Below are positions 24,849 through 34,063 of a DNA stretch of 64,000 nucleotides, one piece after another; position 1 is the first letter of the stretch; each line of letters starts with the position of its first letter. The stretch is from NCBI GenBank assembly GCA_963803545.1, contig CAWDMX010000004.1, forward strand, positions 992,001-1,056,000, written 5' to 3'. The notes beneath the pieces were generated by a model that saw only the letters and a list, made by a program, of their open reading frames with translations, searched no databases and was not told the DNA's origin. The DNA is from Legionella_C sp963803545 (lineage in GTDB: Bacteria > Pseudomonadota > Gammaproteobacteria > Legionellales > Legionellaceae). A program made the translations under genes and the position numbers.

Positions 24849-25772
24849 CTAATACTCTGATTTTTCTAATTTAGTTTGTAAATACAACCGTATATTAAGT
24901 ACGCTGTCAAACGCACCTAATAATGCGTACACCGGAACCATAATGTATGGTAAAACCATTAAAGGAATAACAATTATTAAAACCGTCTTACTTGTATTTT
25001 TTTTAGATAAACAATACCAAATGGATACACTGAGTCCACCTAGCATAAAATACACTACAAGCATTGGAACTGCGCTTATAAAACTGGTTTTACCTTGATA
25101 TAAAGCTAGGCTCACAAGAAATGAAACAATCAGCAGCAAATAACTTGCTCGAAACGCGAGAATTTCTTTAGTAAATCCCCGCGGGTAAAACAGTTTCGCT
25201 TGTACAAAGCGCGCGAATGACAGCGAAATTATAATAGATACTATAACGCTAAAAACTCGAAAGCCAAGAAGGTAGCTTGCTAGGGTAAAACGCGAAAAAT
25301 TAGTGTCCCCTTCGACCACTTGATCAACAAGGTTCCCTAAATCATAAGATTTAAGCAACACAAGCATCGTGTCAAATTGACGATTTACATAATCCGGGTA
25401 CACGGTAAAAATTATCGCTAAGCCAACCAAACCAACCACGACTAAAACTGCTATTACAATAGACCAATTTGCTGTAATTTTAAGTAACTGGGCCGCCATA
25501 AAACCCGTAAGAAATAGTAAAATAGTTTCGTATAAGAAATCGATAGGCAGTCCGGAAAATTTATATAAAAGGATGCTTGCGACAAGACTTGCAAGCAACA
25601 CTTTAGCACCTTCATGACTGCCTTTACGTAAGCTTACCAATGCAACAACGGCTAAGGACAGCCACGCTACAAAGGGAACTATTGCCAAAACTGCAGCAAT
25701 AATTATCGCATTATATCTATTTTCTAAAACATACTGGCCTTGTCTTTGCCAAAAGCTACTTATCTGTTTCAT
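24849..25772 (-). CDS. DUF2232 polytopic membrane protein
   Basis: The protein has 307 aa with about eight hydrophobic segments. It sits between rpsR (3 bp away) and rplI (9 bp away), the position where many proteobacteria, including Legionellales, carry a DUF2232/YybS-like membrane protein. The function is not known. The tight spacing implies co-transcription and coupling with the ribosomal genes. The assignment rests on context and hydrophobic pattern rather than a catalytic motif. Confidence 0.75.
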   Translation of the reverse strand: MKQISSFWQRQGQYVLENRYNAIIIAAVLAIVPFVAWLSLAVVALVSLRKGSHEGAKVLLASLVASILLYKFSGLPIDFLYETILLFLTGFMAAQLLKITANWSIVIAVLVVVGLVGLAIIFTVYPDYVNRQFDTMLVLLKSYDLGNLVDQVVEGDTNFSRFTLASYLLGFRVFSVIVSIIISLSFARFVQAKLFYPRGFTKEILAFRASYLLLIVSFLVSLALYQGKTSFISAVPMLVVYFMLGGLSVSIWYCLSKKNTSKTVLIIVIPLMVLPYIMVPVYALLGAFDSVLNIRLYLQTKLEKSEY

Positions 25773-25775
25773 TAG

Positions 25776-26000
25776 CTATTTATGACTATCGCAAAAGGGT
25801 AGTAACGCTAAGAATCGTGCGCGCTTAATAGCCTCTGCAACTTTACGTTGATAGCGAGCTTTAGCGCCTGTAATACGACAAGGAACAATCTTACCCGACT
25901 CAGTAATGTAACCAAGTAAATTTTTTACATCTTTATAATCAATTTCAGCTATATCGAAATGCGATGTTTTTTTTCTTCTAAAATAACCAGTACCTGACAT
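25776..26000 (-). CDS. rpsR: 30S ribosomal protein S18
   Basis: The protein has 74 aa. S18 pairs with S6 on the 30S platform. The motifs IDYKDVKNLLGYITESGKIVP and ITGAKARYQRKVAEAIKRAR are diagnostic. It follows rpsF after 26 bp, with GGAATAAAAA before the ATG. Confidence 0.98.
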   Translation of the reverse strand: MSGTGYFRRKKTSHFDIAEIDYKDVKNLLGYITESGKIVPCRITGAKARYQRKVAEAIKRARFLALLPFCDSHK

Positions 26001-26026
26001 TTTTTATTCCTTAATTAAAGTGAATG

Positions 26027-26365
26027 TTACGCTACACGAGTCGTTTTTTCTTTGTTCATGAAAACCGAAGGAGTAGTAATAGCAACTTTTTGCTTAATTA
26101 TTAGGTAGCGTAAAATTGCATCATTAAATTTGAAAGCATTTTTCAATTCATCAAGCGCCGCTTGATTGCATTCAATATTGGTTAAGATGTAATGACCTTT
26201 GTGAATATCTTGAATAGGATAGGCTAATTGCTGACGGCCCCAGTCCTCTTGTCGGTGAATAACGCCTTCGTGTTTAGTAATAACACTTTTATAACGCTCT
26301 ACCATAGCAGGCACCTGCTCACTTTGATCAGGGTGAACGATAAATACAATTTCGTAATGTCTCAT
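26027..26365 (-). CDS. rpsF: 30S ribosomal protein S6
   Basis: The protein has 112 aa, opening with MRHYEIVFIVHPDQSEQVPAM and continuing through VIHRQEDWGRQQLAYPIQDIHKGHY, the S6 signature. The C-terminus lacks the poly-Glu tail of the E. coli protein. AAGGAAAATTA precedes the ATG. It is the first gene of the operon and divergent from the CsrA-like gene. Confidence 0.98.
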   Translation of the reverse strand: MRHYEIVFIVHPDQSEQVPAMVERYKSVITKHEGVIHRQEDWGRQQLAYPIQDIHKGHYILTNIECNQAALDELKNAFKFNDAILRYLIIKQKVAITTPSVFMNKEKTTRVA

Positions 26366-26556
26366 TAATTTTCCTTGTGGATAGTAGCCTTCTTAAAAAA
26401 GCTTAAGTAAGGCAAGGTTTTTGAAAAACGGGTGATTTTAACTGATCCAGTTTTATTATACAAATATTCCTACGTTTATTTTGGTTAACCTGCGGGCGTG
26501 TTTGTTGATTTTAAACCTGTGTTGCGTTATAACGTCTTAAAAAAAAAGAGATTTCT

Positions 26557-26754
26557 ATGAAAATTATCAACCTACCTTTTGAAGAGGCGCTCAGCCTTAT
26601 CATTCATGATAAAAAAATTGAAATAGTTGCTTTTAAAACCCAAGAACACGGTAATGTAAAGTTTGGTATTAACGCACCACGCTCAGTTCAAGTTCATCGT
26701 GAGGAAATATATCACGCGATTAAATTAAAGGAGCTGGAGAATGAGGGCAAATAA
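26557..26754 (+). CDS. Divergent CsrA/RsmA-like RNA-binding regulator
   Basis: The protein has 65 aa. The C-terminal half (NVKFGINAPRSVQVHREEIYHAI) matches CsrA closely, including the RNA-contacting Arg of the VHREEIY motif (Arg48 here, Arg44 in E. coli). The N-terminus (MKIINLPFEEALSLIIHDKKIEI) lacks the canonical MLILTRR-GE start whose Leu4 and Arg6-Arg7 also contact RNA. CsrA proteins bind GGA motifs near ribosome sites and control translation of metabolism and virulence genes; Legionellales carry several paralogues. This one is probably specialised or altered in RNA recognition. It overlaps the PAP2-family gene by 14 bp. Confidence 0.8.
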   Translation: MKIINLPFEEALSLIIHDKKIEIVAFKTQEHGNVKFGINAPRSVQVHREEIYHAIKLKELENEGK

Positions 26755-27661
26755 TTTGTCCTTTTTCAAAAACTGTTTTACTCAGTACGCTTGTTTGCTT
26801 TCTTTACTGTCAATCCTCGGATATACCGTTAATTTGTTGTATACGCAATTTCCAGGAAATACCTATTTCCCAAAAAATGCGTGGTTTGCGGGTTTAAATC
26901 TAATTATTGTTTGCTGTGCCTTACAGTATTACTGCAGGCCACAATCCTACTGGCTAAATATTGCCACCTATTTCACCATCTTATACAGTTGTTTCGCCCT
27001 AATTGCCTTCGCAACAAATTCAATTCAATTTACCCCATTCCCCCCAATTGACCCGGCAATTGTTCGTGTTGAAAATTGTATAGGTATTAATATGGATGCC
27101 ATTGTTACGTGGACAGCCAGCCACCCTAACCTATATGCAACCTTGGAATGGTTCTATAAATTTTTGACTTTAGAGATGGCGCTAATTCCATTGGCAACAT
27201 TACTTTTTGGGTACTATCAAAATTTAATGGACTACGTTTGTTTATTGCTTATTAGCTGCATTATAGGATTTGTTTTTTATTATTTTTTTCCAACAACGGC
27301 TCCGGCGAGTGTATCCTCAGGTCTTATGTTTTCCAGTGAACAACACGCAACTGGACTAAAATTTTATCAGCTGCACAGTTACATAAACCCTACCACTATG
27401 GCCGGAGGCATGATTGCTCTACCTTCATTTCACGTTATCTGGGCCTGGTTTACCCTGCGTTTGCTAAAACCATGGCCCGTCTGGTTTTATTTATTTTTGC
27501 CGGTAAATAGTATTATTATTTTATCTTGCGTGTTGCTTGGTTGGCATTACCCACTTGATGTGATCGCAAGTGTGGTGGTAATTATCTGCAGTAACACAAT
27601 ATACCGGCACGATACGCGTTTAAACCGTATTTATAAGACTTCTAGATTATCCGCCGATTGA
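26741..27661 (+). CDS. PAP2-superfamily membrane phosphatase/phosphotransferase
   Basis: The protein has 306 aa with about six hydrophobic segments. The phosphatase signature appears as ALPSFHVIWAW (catalytic His of the SxxH motif) and CVLLGWHYPLDVIAS (GxHYxxDV). It resembles the inositolphosphotransferase/Aur1-like PAP2_3 group, which acts on lipid phosphates or transfers phospho-head groups in the membrane. The exact substrate is unknown. Its ATG lies inside the end of the CsrA-like gene (14-bp overlap) with AAAGGAGCTGGAGA upstream, indicating translational coupling. It converges on the L,D-transpeptidase gene, overlapping it by 15 bp. Confidence 0.8.
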   Translation: MRANNLSFFKNCFTQYACLLSLLSILGYTVNLLYTQFPGNTYFPKNAWFAGLNLIIVCCALQYYCRPQSYWLNIATYFTILYSCFALIAFATNSIQFTPFPPIDPAIVRVENCIGINMDAIVTWTASHPNLYATLEWFYKFLTLEMALIPLATLLFGYYQNLMDYVCLLLISCIIGFVFYYFFPTTAPASVSSGLMFSSEQHATGLKFYQLHSYINPTTMAGGMIALPSFHVIWAWFTLRLLKPWPVWFYLFLPVNSIIILSCVLLGWHYPLDVIASVVVIICSNTIYRHDTRLNRIYKTSRLSAD

Positions 27662-28369
27662 GGGTTGATTAACTACGGTTACAATCGTACCAACACGCAC
27701 TAAATCGTATAAATAAGCAATATCAGCTGGCAGCATCCTGATACAACCCGCACTAGCAGCTATACCAATTTCCCCAACACGATTGCTTCCATGTATCAAG
27801 TAGCTCGGCCACCCTAAGCGTAAAGCATGTCGGCCTAGAGGATTTACCTCCCCTCCCGGAAAACTTTCCGGCAACAATCGTCCTTTTCCTCGGGCATCTT
27901 GTTGCATATTAGTACTGGGCCTCCATATGGGATCTCGAACTTTAGCAATAATTTTTGTTTGTCCCAAAGGAGTTTCCCAACCCTTTTTTCCAATACTTAT
28001 TGGCATCGTTACTACTATATTTTCTTGTGGTTTATAAAAATAAAGACGAAATTGAGCAAGGTTAATCACTATCCCACTACGCTTGGTATTAGGCAGCCTA
28101 TAAAAACTGGGTATAACCAACGTCATATCCTCGGGCAAAATTTGTTGCGATGGAACACCGGGATTAGCTGCTACCATTTCGTGCAAGCCAATATCATAAC
28201 GTAAGGCTACGGAGCCGAGTGTATCCCCAGGCTCTACCCTCGCTTTTTGTAATGCCCCTATCGTTTTGCTTTGCTCTGACACCACAAAACTGCGCGCAAC
28301 GACCGGAGCATTATAAAAAAAAGTAAGCAGCAATAATACGCCTAAAGGTATTTTATTTTTTAAACGCAT
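27647..28369 (-). CDS. L,D-transpeptidase (YkuD domain) with LysM-like segment
   Basis: The protein has about 240 aa from ATG at 28369, preceded by GTGAGG; the longer frame from 28459 would run into the upstream gene and lose the signal peptide. A signal peptide spans residues 1-26 (MRLKNKIPLGVLLLLTFFYN). A LysM-like part follows (VEPGDTLGSVALRYDIGLHEM...ANPGVP), then the YkuD domain from about residue 100 with GSNRVGEIGIAASAGCIRM, where Cys is the catalytic nucleophile. Such enzymes form 3-3 peptidoglycan crosslinks or attach outer-membrane lipoproteins or beta-barrels to the wall. It lies 16 bp after fadJ, possibly co-transcribed. Confidence 0.92.
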   Translation of the reverse strand: MRLKNKIPLGVLLLLTFFYNAPVVARSFVVSEQSKTIGALQKARVEPGDTLGSVALRYDIGLHEMVAANPGVPSQQILPEDMTLVIPSFYRLPNTKRSGIVINLAQFRLYFYKPQENIVVTMPISIGKKGWETPLGQTKIIAKVRDPIWRPSTNMQQDARGKGRLLPESFPGGEVNPLGRHALRLGWPSYLIHGSNRVGEIGIAASAGCIRMLPADIAYLYDLVRVGTIVTVVNQPSIGG

Positions 28370-28385
28370 TAGAGCCTCACGCAAT

Positions 28386-30416
28386 TTAAATATTGGTAGC
28401 CGTATCCAAGGGCTCGAAACGTTCACCGTATTTAGCGTGTAAATCACTAAACAAAGCATTTAATTTATTCGAACCCAGTTGCTGCGCGTAATGCATCGGC
28501 CCCCCTCTAAACGGGGCAAAGCCCGTTGCAAAAATCATTGCGCCGTCCAATAAATCGGCATCAGCGACAATGGATCCGTGCAGGCAGGCTTTCGACTCTT
28601 TGATTATGCGTAGCACCAGACGATGGGCAATATCTTTAGATAACAAATCCGACTGCAGTTTCTTTTTTATAGGTTTATTATTGCGATAACGATAAAATCC
28701 TTCCCCTGTTTTACGCCCAAGTTTGCCGTCGCGAAACATATCGAGTAATTTTTGTGGCACCGCTCCACCAAAATGCTCTGTTAAATTTTCTGCCACCGCC
28801 AAACATACATCCATGCCAACTGTATCGGCTAATTCCACAGGCCCCATAAACATTCCAAAGTTCTTAGCAGCTTGATCGATAACCTCAGGAGCATACCCTT
28901 CTTCTAAAAGCTGCACACACTCCATTAGATAAGGCATGAGTACCCGATTAACTAAAAATCCTGGGCTTGATGCAACCGGTAAAGGAAGCTTGCCAATTTG
29001 ATTTACAAATGCGCAGGCTTTATGGGACACATCTTTGTCCGTAATCGCGCTTGATACCACTTCTACCAGCTCCATTTTAGCAACTGGATTAAAATAGTGT
29101 ATTCCAACTAATCGCTGGGGATTACTCATGGAACGGCTTATCTCATCCAAAGGAATACTAGAGGTATTCGTGGCAATAATCGCGTGGCTGGCAGCTTTTT
29201 TCTCCACAGCTACCATTATTTCTTGTTTAACGGCTAAGTTCTCAAAGACTGCTTCAATTATTACATCAGCCGACTCAACACCAAAACCCTCAGGGTCGGC
29301 AACAAGCCTATCCGCAGCGGATTGAATTAAATGGTTTACTTTTAGTTTTTTCTTAAACAAGACATGGGCTCGCTGTATTGCGGGCGCTATCTGTTGATAG
29401 GATTTATCTTGCAACGTTACGTTAAGTCCACGTAGAGCACACCAAGCCGCAATATCGCCACCCATGACACCTGCACCAATTACGTGAACATGCCTCGCCT
29501 TAAAGGTACTGTTTTTAGCAAAAGCTTTCATCCGCTCGCGTAACAAAAACGCGCGGATTAAATTTTCTGCCGTGTCACCAGTGCTAATTAAATGCTCAAC
29601 CGACTCCACTTCCTTGCTAAACGAACGTGCACCTAAAGCGCCTTCTTTTTCCCACAAATCAATAGCCGCAAAAGGCGCAGGATAATGTGTTTTTTTAACA
29701 CGTTTTGCAACATTGTAACGAATTACTGGTGCTAATATTGTTCTCATCCAAGCGTAATTACTTAACTTTTGAGCAAAAGTGGGTTTGTGTTTTTTTGGCT
29801 TTTCTTTTAAGTAATTAATAGCAGCCCGCTTGAGTTGGCGTAATGGCACCACAGCATCTAAGAGGCCTAAAGCCTTAGCTTTTTTTGCAGACAATGGTAT
29901 TCCTGGAAGAATGACTTGAGTTAGCGCATTGAATCCACCTATTAACCGAGGTAAGCGCACGGTTCCACCCCAGCCCGGATGTATCCCTAACATTATTTCT
30001 GGCAAACCAATTCGGCTGTCCGTCTCATCACTGGCAATGCGATAAGTACAAGCGAGCGCTAATTCAAGCCCGCCTCCTAAGCAAAAGCCATTGATCATCG
30101 CAACACTTGGAAAAGGCAGTTTGTGCAAAAGAGCAAAAACATTTTGTCCTTTTTGTAAAAAATTCCGCACTTCTTCTTTGGACTTAAAAGTACTGAATGT
30201 CTTAACATCCGCGCCCGCAATAAATCCTTTATTTTTCCCAGAGTAAATCACCAACCCCGTAATTTTTTTATTAATAGAAACATCTTCAAGGACGCTGTTT
30301 AATTCATCCAAAACTTCATCATTAATAGAGTTTAAGGCTGTATCATTACGATTAATTGCCAACCACGCTCTGTTTTCGCAATCAACCGTTAACTGCCAGT
30401 TATTGTACTTATTCAT
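28386..30416 (-). CDS. fadJ: Fatty-acid oxidation complex alpha subunit (enoyl-CoA hydratase / 3-hydroxyacyl-CoA dehydrogenase)
   Basis: The protein has 676 aa. Residues 1-190 form the crotonase domain (GKNKGFIAGADVKTF, then GLPEIMLGIHPGWGGTVRLPR with the catalytic Glu). The NAD-binding Rossmann starts at VIGAGVMGGDIAAWCALRG (about 312). Catalytic dehydrogenase residues lie in GIHYFNPVAKMELVEVV and SSPGFLVNRVLMPYL. Together they hydrate and oxidise acyl-CoA intermediates. The start is ATG at 30416, or GTG one codon upstream. It overlaps the end of the thiolase gene by 8 bp. FadJ rather than FadB is inferred from the thiolase-first order and length. Confidence 0.9.
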   Translation of the reverse strand: MNKYNNWQLTVDCENRAWLAINRNDTALNSINDEVLDELNSVLEDVSINKKITGLVIYSGKNKGFIAGADVKTFSTFKSKEEVRNFLQKGQNVFALLHKLPFPSVAMINGFCLGGGLELALACTYRIASDETDSRIGLPEIMLGIHPGWGGTVRLPRLIGGFNALTQVILPGIPLSAKKAKALGLLDAVVPLRQLKRAAINYLKEKPKKHKPTFAQKLSNYAWMRTILAPVIRYNVAKRVKKTHYPAPFAAIDLWEKEGALGARSFSKEVESVEHLISTGDTAENLIRAFLLRERMKAFAKNSTFKARHVHVIGAGVMGGDIAAWCALRGLNVTLQDKSYQQIAPAIQRAHVLFKKKLKVNHLIQSAADRLVADPEGFGVESADVIIEAVFENLAVKQEIMVAVEKKAASHAIIATNTSSIPLDEISRSMSNPQRLVGIHYFNPVAKMELVEVVSSAITDKDVSHKACAFVNQIGKLPLPVASSPGFLVNRVLMPYLMECVQLLEEGYAPEVIDQAAKNFGMFMGPVELADTVGMDVCLAVAENLTEHFGGAVPQKLLDMFRDGKLGRKTGEGFYRYRNNKPIKKKLQSDLLSKDIAHRLVLRIIKESKACLHGSIVADADLLDGAMIFATGFAPFRGGPMHYAQQLGSNKLNALFSDLHAKYGERFEPLDTATNI

Positions 30417-31728
30417 CACTCGATACCTCCGTTACTCGCTCCAGGTACATGGCACCACCCTGTCCACCACCAATACAAATCGCGGCCATTGCACGCTTAC
30501 CACCGCTTTGTTTCAACGAATTCAACGCGTGAAGAACAATGCGGGCACCACTTGCTCCAATAGGATGACCCAAGGCAATAGCACCCCCCTGTTTGTTCAA
30601 TTCCGATAAAGATGGGGCGCCTATCGCTTTATCTAAATCAAAATGTGTCTTGCAATAATTGTCGTCATTAAAAGCAGCAATACACCCTAAAACTTGGGCG
30701 GCAAAAGCCTCGTTTATCTCCCAGCAATCAAAATCATCAGGCTTTAACTTATGGCGTATCATTATTGGTGTTGCAGCGTGCACTGGGCCCAAACCCATTT
30801 GCTGTCCCGCCAAAGCGGCCCATTGACTGTCAACAATCTTTCCTAGAACCGGTAAATTATATTTGCGAACGGCCTGAGCACTCGCGAGAACAAGAAGACA
30901 GGCTCCATCGCTAATCTGTGAACTATTACCGGCTGTAACCATCCCAAATTTTTTATCAAAAAAAGGCTTAAGACGACTCAGTTTTTCAATGGTTGAATCG
31001 GCACGCACGCCATCGTCTTGAGCATAAACACGTCCTTTACTGTCTATAATTGGGGTAATTTCATCCATCTGCTTTTCCGCAAAGGCGTGCGCCAGTCGAT
31101 GATGACTTTCATTTGCAAAGCCGTCCATTTGCAAACGCGTTATATCAAAATTATAAGCAATTTCTTCAGCTGTCTGCCCCATATTCAAGCCAACAATGGG
31201 ATCCGTTAAACCACGAAGTAAAGCAACTATAGGCTTTAAATAGCTTAACTTAAAAGTGGTTAATAGGCGAACACGCTGGCCAAAAGTTTTTGCTCCGTAC
31301 CAATAACCCAGCCACGAAGCCATTTTCTTATCAAATAATAAAGGAGAATGGCTCATAGCGTCCGTCCCGCCTGCTAGAATTAGCTCACTGCGGCCAGAGG
31401 CAATTTGCAGGGCAGCACTGTCTATAGCCTGCATTCCCGAAGCGCAGTTTCGCATTACGGTATAGGCCGGAACATGATTTTTGCATCCCAAACGGCGCGC
31501 AACCACATTAGCAATATTTGCCTCATCAGGCCCAGCCATAGCTGAGCCAATAATTACCTCGCTCAAATCACTAGCCTCAAAAGGTAGACGTGCCAATAAT
31601 GGAATGCCTGCAGCAACGGCCAGATCGGAGCTTGAAAAAGGACCTACATTTTTTGCTTTAAGGAAAGGCGTACGATTGCCGTCGACAATATAAACAGCAC
31701 GCCCTGGTAAATTTGTTTGCATATTCAT
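30409..31728 (-). CDS. fadI: Acetyl-CoA acyltransferase (thiolase), FadI-like
   Basis: The protein has 439 aa. It cleaves 3-ketoacyl-CoA to acetyl-CoA and a shortened acyl-CoA. Catalytic residues are the Cys in MRNCASGMQAID, the His in GHPIGASGARI and the Cys in AAICIGGGQGGAM; DCWEINEAFAAQVLG also fits. The start is ATG at 31728 (TTG one codon upstream is possible), behind AGGAAACGGG. It is upstream of and overlaps fadJ. At about 440 aa it matches the longer FadI type rather than FadA (about 390 aa). Confidence 0.92.
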   Translation of the reverse strand: MNMQTNLPGRAVYIVDGNRTPFLKAKNVGPFSSSDLAVAAGIPLLARLPFEASDLSEVIIGSAMAGPDEANIANVVARRLGCKNHVPAYTVMRNCASGMQAIDSAALQIASGRSELILAGGTDAMSHSPLLFDKKMASWLGYWYGAKTFGQRVRLLTTFKLSYLKPIVALLRGLTDPIVGLNMGQTAEEIAYNFDITRLQMDGFANESHHRLAHAFAEKQMDEITPIIDSKGRVYAQDDGVRADSTIEKLSRLKPFFDKKFGMVTAGNSSQISDGACLLVLASAQAVRKYNLPVLGKIVDSQWAALAGQQMGLGPVHAATPIMIRHKLKPDDFDCWEINEAFAAQVLGCIAAFNDDNYCKTHFDLDKAIGAPSLSELNKQGGAIALGHPIGASGARIVLHALNSLKQSGGKRAMAAICIGGGQGGAMYLERVTEVSSDE

Positions 31729-31974
31729 CAATCCCGTTTCCTATGTAAAAAACAAGTGCTAGAAGATAGCGCGTATCTTTCTTCCTGTAAATTTTTGTAA
31801 AAGGTTTCCTTTATAGTTGCAACTTTATAATACTTAATGAAAATTTTTTATGTTTTTACCCGCATTAACAGCACTAATTATGCCTTTAGTAAACGAATTT
31901 ACACAAGCTTAACTCGCAAAAGAGGATTGATAGATATATACTTTTACATTCCACAACCAAGTAAGGATATTAAA

Positions 31975-32412
31975 ATGATTAAATCCAAACTGTTATTACC
32001 CGTTTTAGCGCTTTCCCTATGGTCTGCTCAACCTGTTTTCGCAGACCACGTTGATGGCCACGCAACAGTGCATCATAAATTAGAAAAAATGAACAAACAG
32101 TTGCATCTTACGGATGATCAACAATCAAAAATTAAAGCTATTTATGCGCACTGTCATGAGTCCATGAAAACCAATCATGAAAAATTGATGGTTATCCATA
32201 AAGAAATACACGCCTTAGTTATTAGTCCTAAAATTGATGAGTCTAAACTTGACGATTTAATTAGCCAAAAAACAGCTATTATCAACTCAAGAATGAAAGA
32301 AAAGGTAATGGCCAGAAATCAAGTTTATAACTTGTTAACACCGGCTCAACAGCAAACCATGCAAAAAATGATGCAAGAAAAAATGAACAAATGGAATCAT
32401 AAAAAAGATTAA
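31975..32412 (+). CDS. Spy/CpxP-family periplasmic chaperone-like protein
   Basis: The protein has about 145 aa from ATG at 31975, behind AAGGATATTAAA; the longer frame from 31837 would bury the signal peptide. A signal peptide (MIKSKLLLPVLALSLWSAQ, cleaved at VFA) is followed by an all-helical domain with two LTxxQ motifs, LTDDQQSKIKAIY and LTPAQQQTMQKM, the hallmark of the Spy/CpxP fold. The mature protein is rich in Met, His and Lys. Family members prevent aggregation or regulate envelope stress; metal binding by the His/Met residues is only a suggestion. A hairpin terminator follows. Confidence 0.88.
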   Translation: MIKSKLLLPVLALSLWSAQPVFADHVDGHATVHHKLEKMNKQLHLTDDQQSKIKAIYAHCHESMKTNHEKLMVIHKEIHALVISPKIDESKLDDLISQKTAIINSRMKEKVMARNQVYNLLTPAQQQTMQKMMQEKMNKWNHKKD

Positions 32413-32420
32413 TAACGGCT

Positions 32421-32452
32421 TCGTGCGTTCGGATTTTTGAACGCACGATGTT
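32421..32452 (+). terminator. Hairpin terminator after the Spy-like gene
   Basis: CGTGCGTTC and GAACGCACG form a perfect 9-bp stem with an 8-nt loop, 9 bp after the stop codon. The following sequence is only moderately T-rich (ATGTTTAAT). Confidence 0.6.
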
Positions 32453-32553
32453 TAATCTGTACTTATGCTAACTGAACTCTCTAGCTTTCGTGACTAAAAA
32501 TTTTTGATTAAAACTGTCATCTTTGGCACGTTAAGTGAATTTGATATGGGTGT

Positions 32554-33324
32554 ATGCAAATGGCTGTAACCACTAAAAACTCTGAAGAAATCGTAAAAAT
32601 GCGTGTGGCAGGTCAACTAGCCGGCGATGTTTTAACTATGATTGAGCCTTACGTAAAAGAAGGTGTTTCCACCGATGAGTTAAACACCATTTGTCACGAC
32701 TACATTACTATCAAGCAACAAGCAATTCCCGCGCCTTTAAACTACAATGGCTTTCCGAAATCTATTTGCACATCTATTAATCATGTTGTTTGTCATGGAA
32801 TACCCAGTAAAAAAATCCTAAAAAATGGCGATATTATTAATATCGATGTTACCGTTATCAAAGATGGATTTCACGGGGATACCAGCAAGATGTTTTTTGT
32901 CGGCGAACCAACAGTAAAAGCTAAGCACGTCGTTAAAATTGCTTACGAATGCTTATTTATTGGCATTGATCTCGTTAAACCGGGTGCACGCTTAGGAGAC
33001 ATAGGCCACGCCATTCAAAAACACGCGGAGCAAAATCGTTGTTCTGTAGTCCGTGATTATTGCGGTCACGGTATTGGTCGCGTTTTTCACGAAGAACCTC
33101 AGATTCTTCATTATGGTGAAGCTGGAACCGGTGCTGTCTTGCGCGAAGGGATGACGTTTACGATTGAACCCATGGTCAACCTAGGCAAATACCATACACG
33201 CCTGCTCCCGGATCAGTGGACGGTTGTAACCAAAGATCACAGCTTATCAGCCCAATGGGAACACACCCTATTAGTAACCCCATCGGGTGTTGAAATTTTA
33301 ACCGCGCGCGCTGAAGAGAAATAA
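32554..33324 (+). CDS. map: Methionine aminopeptidase type I
   Basis: The protein has 256 aa. It removes the initiator Met from nascent proteins. Dinuclear metal ligands lie in NIDVTVIKDGFHGDTSKMFFVG (two Asp), YCGHGIGRVFHEEPQILHYG (His), MTFTIEPMV (Glu) and SAQWEHTLLVT (Glu). The upstream ICTSINHVVCHGIP holds the substrate His. Two close ATG codons (32554 and 32560) are possible starts; neither has a strong ribosome site. It is not next to rpsB, unlike in many gammaproteobacteria. Confidence 0.97.
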   Translation: MQMAVTTKNSEEIVKMRVAGQLAGDVLTMIEPYVKEGVSTDELNTICHDYITIKQQAIPAPLNYNGFPKSICTSINHVVCHGIPSKKILKNGDIINIDVTVIKDGFHGDTSKMFFVGEPTVKAKHVVKIAYECLFIGIDLVKPGARLGDIGHAIQKHAEQNRCSVVRDYCGHGIGRVFHEEPQILHYGEAGTGAVLREGMTFTIEPMVNLGKYHTRLLPDQWTVVTKDHSLSAQWEHTLLVTPSGVEILTARAEEK

Positions 33325-33446
33325 TGCTTTTTTCTCGACAAAAAAATTTAAGGATGTAATAATTAGTGCGTTTGGCAAATTTAGCTGAATATTGAACGAG
33401 TTACGCGGGTAACTCTTTTAGTCCAATCTATAAATGGAGCAACATC

Positions 33447-33773
33447 ATGAGAACTAAATTTTTAATTAACTTGTTTTTTATACTTTTTTTACCGTTTAAT
33501 TCGTACGCCTTAACGGCAACAATAAGTCCCCCTATTGAGCCCGCAAAGGCAAGCCTACCAAAAATTAATTTAAACAAAGCGGATAGTAAAACCCTTGCTA
33601 ACTCTATCTCAGGAATTGGGCCTAAGCGTGCTGAAGCTATTGTTAAATACCGCGAAGAACATAAAGGATTTAAATCTTTAGAAGAACTGGCACAGGTTCC
33701 AGGGTTAGGATCTAAGTTTATTGCGAAACACCAACAAGATATTAGCTCCCTGTTTACTCTAGCAACTAGTTAA
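33447..33773 (+). CDS. comEA: ComEA-family helix-hairpin-helix DNA-binding protein
   Basis: The protein has 108 aa. A signal peptide (about residues 1-21, to SYALTA) precedes a single ComEA-type double helix-hairpin-helix domain: KINLNKADSKTLANSISGIG, then GPKRAEAIVKYREEHKGFKSL and LAQVPGLGSKFI. Such periplasmic proteins bind incoming DNA during natural transformation. GGAG lies before the ATG. There is no membrane anchor, typical of the short Gram-negative ComEA. No other competence gene is nearby. Confidence 0.9.
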   Translation: MRTKFLINLFFILFLPFNSYALTATISPPIEPAKASLPKINLNKADSKTLANSISGIGPKRAEAIVKYREEHKGFKSLEELAQVPGLGSKFIAKHQQDISSLFTLATS

Positions 33774-34063
33774 AACCATTTATCAAAAATAATTTAAGTT
33801 GTGCCCCTTCGTTACAATTCCGGGACATCTGAATCCCGGAAATCGACGGGTGGAAACGCAAAGCGTTGTTGGGGCTAGGGAATTAAAGGAAGCCATCACC
33901 GATGCTTTAAAAATCAGGTTCTACCAAAGCAACTATACGCAGAATTTTTGATATAAACCGTTCAACACTTTAATTACCTAATAGTAACGGAACCAATTTA
34001 TTTTTAATGTAAATAAAATCATGTTACCGGTTCGTATTTGAGTATTTTTGGTAATTTTACCCG
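33774..34063. other. Intergenic region with a palindrome
   Basis: No gene is seen. TTCCGGGA and TCCCGGAA (33818-33825 and 33834-33841) form an 8-bp inverted repeat without a T-run. It may be a terminator of comEA without a tail or an operator. The sequence after it reads as non-coding. Confidence 0.4.

Noticed and set aside
33818..33841. TTCCGGGA/TCCCGGAA palindrome as a mobile-element end
   Set aside because: No partner repeat, transposase or target duplication was found near it; kept only as a note in the intergenic entry.
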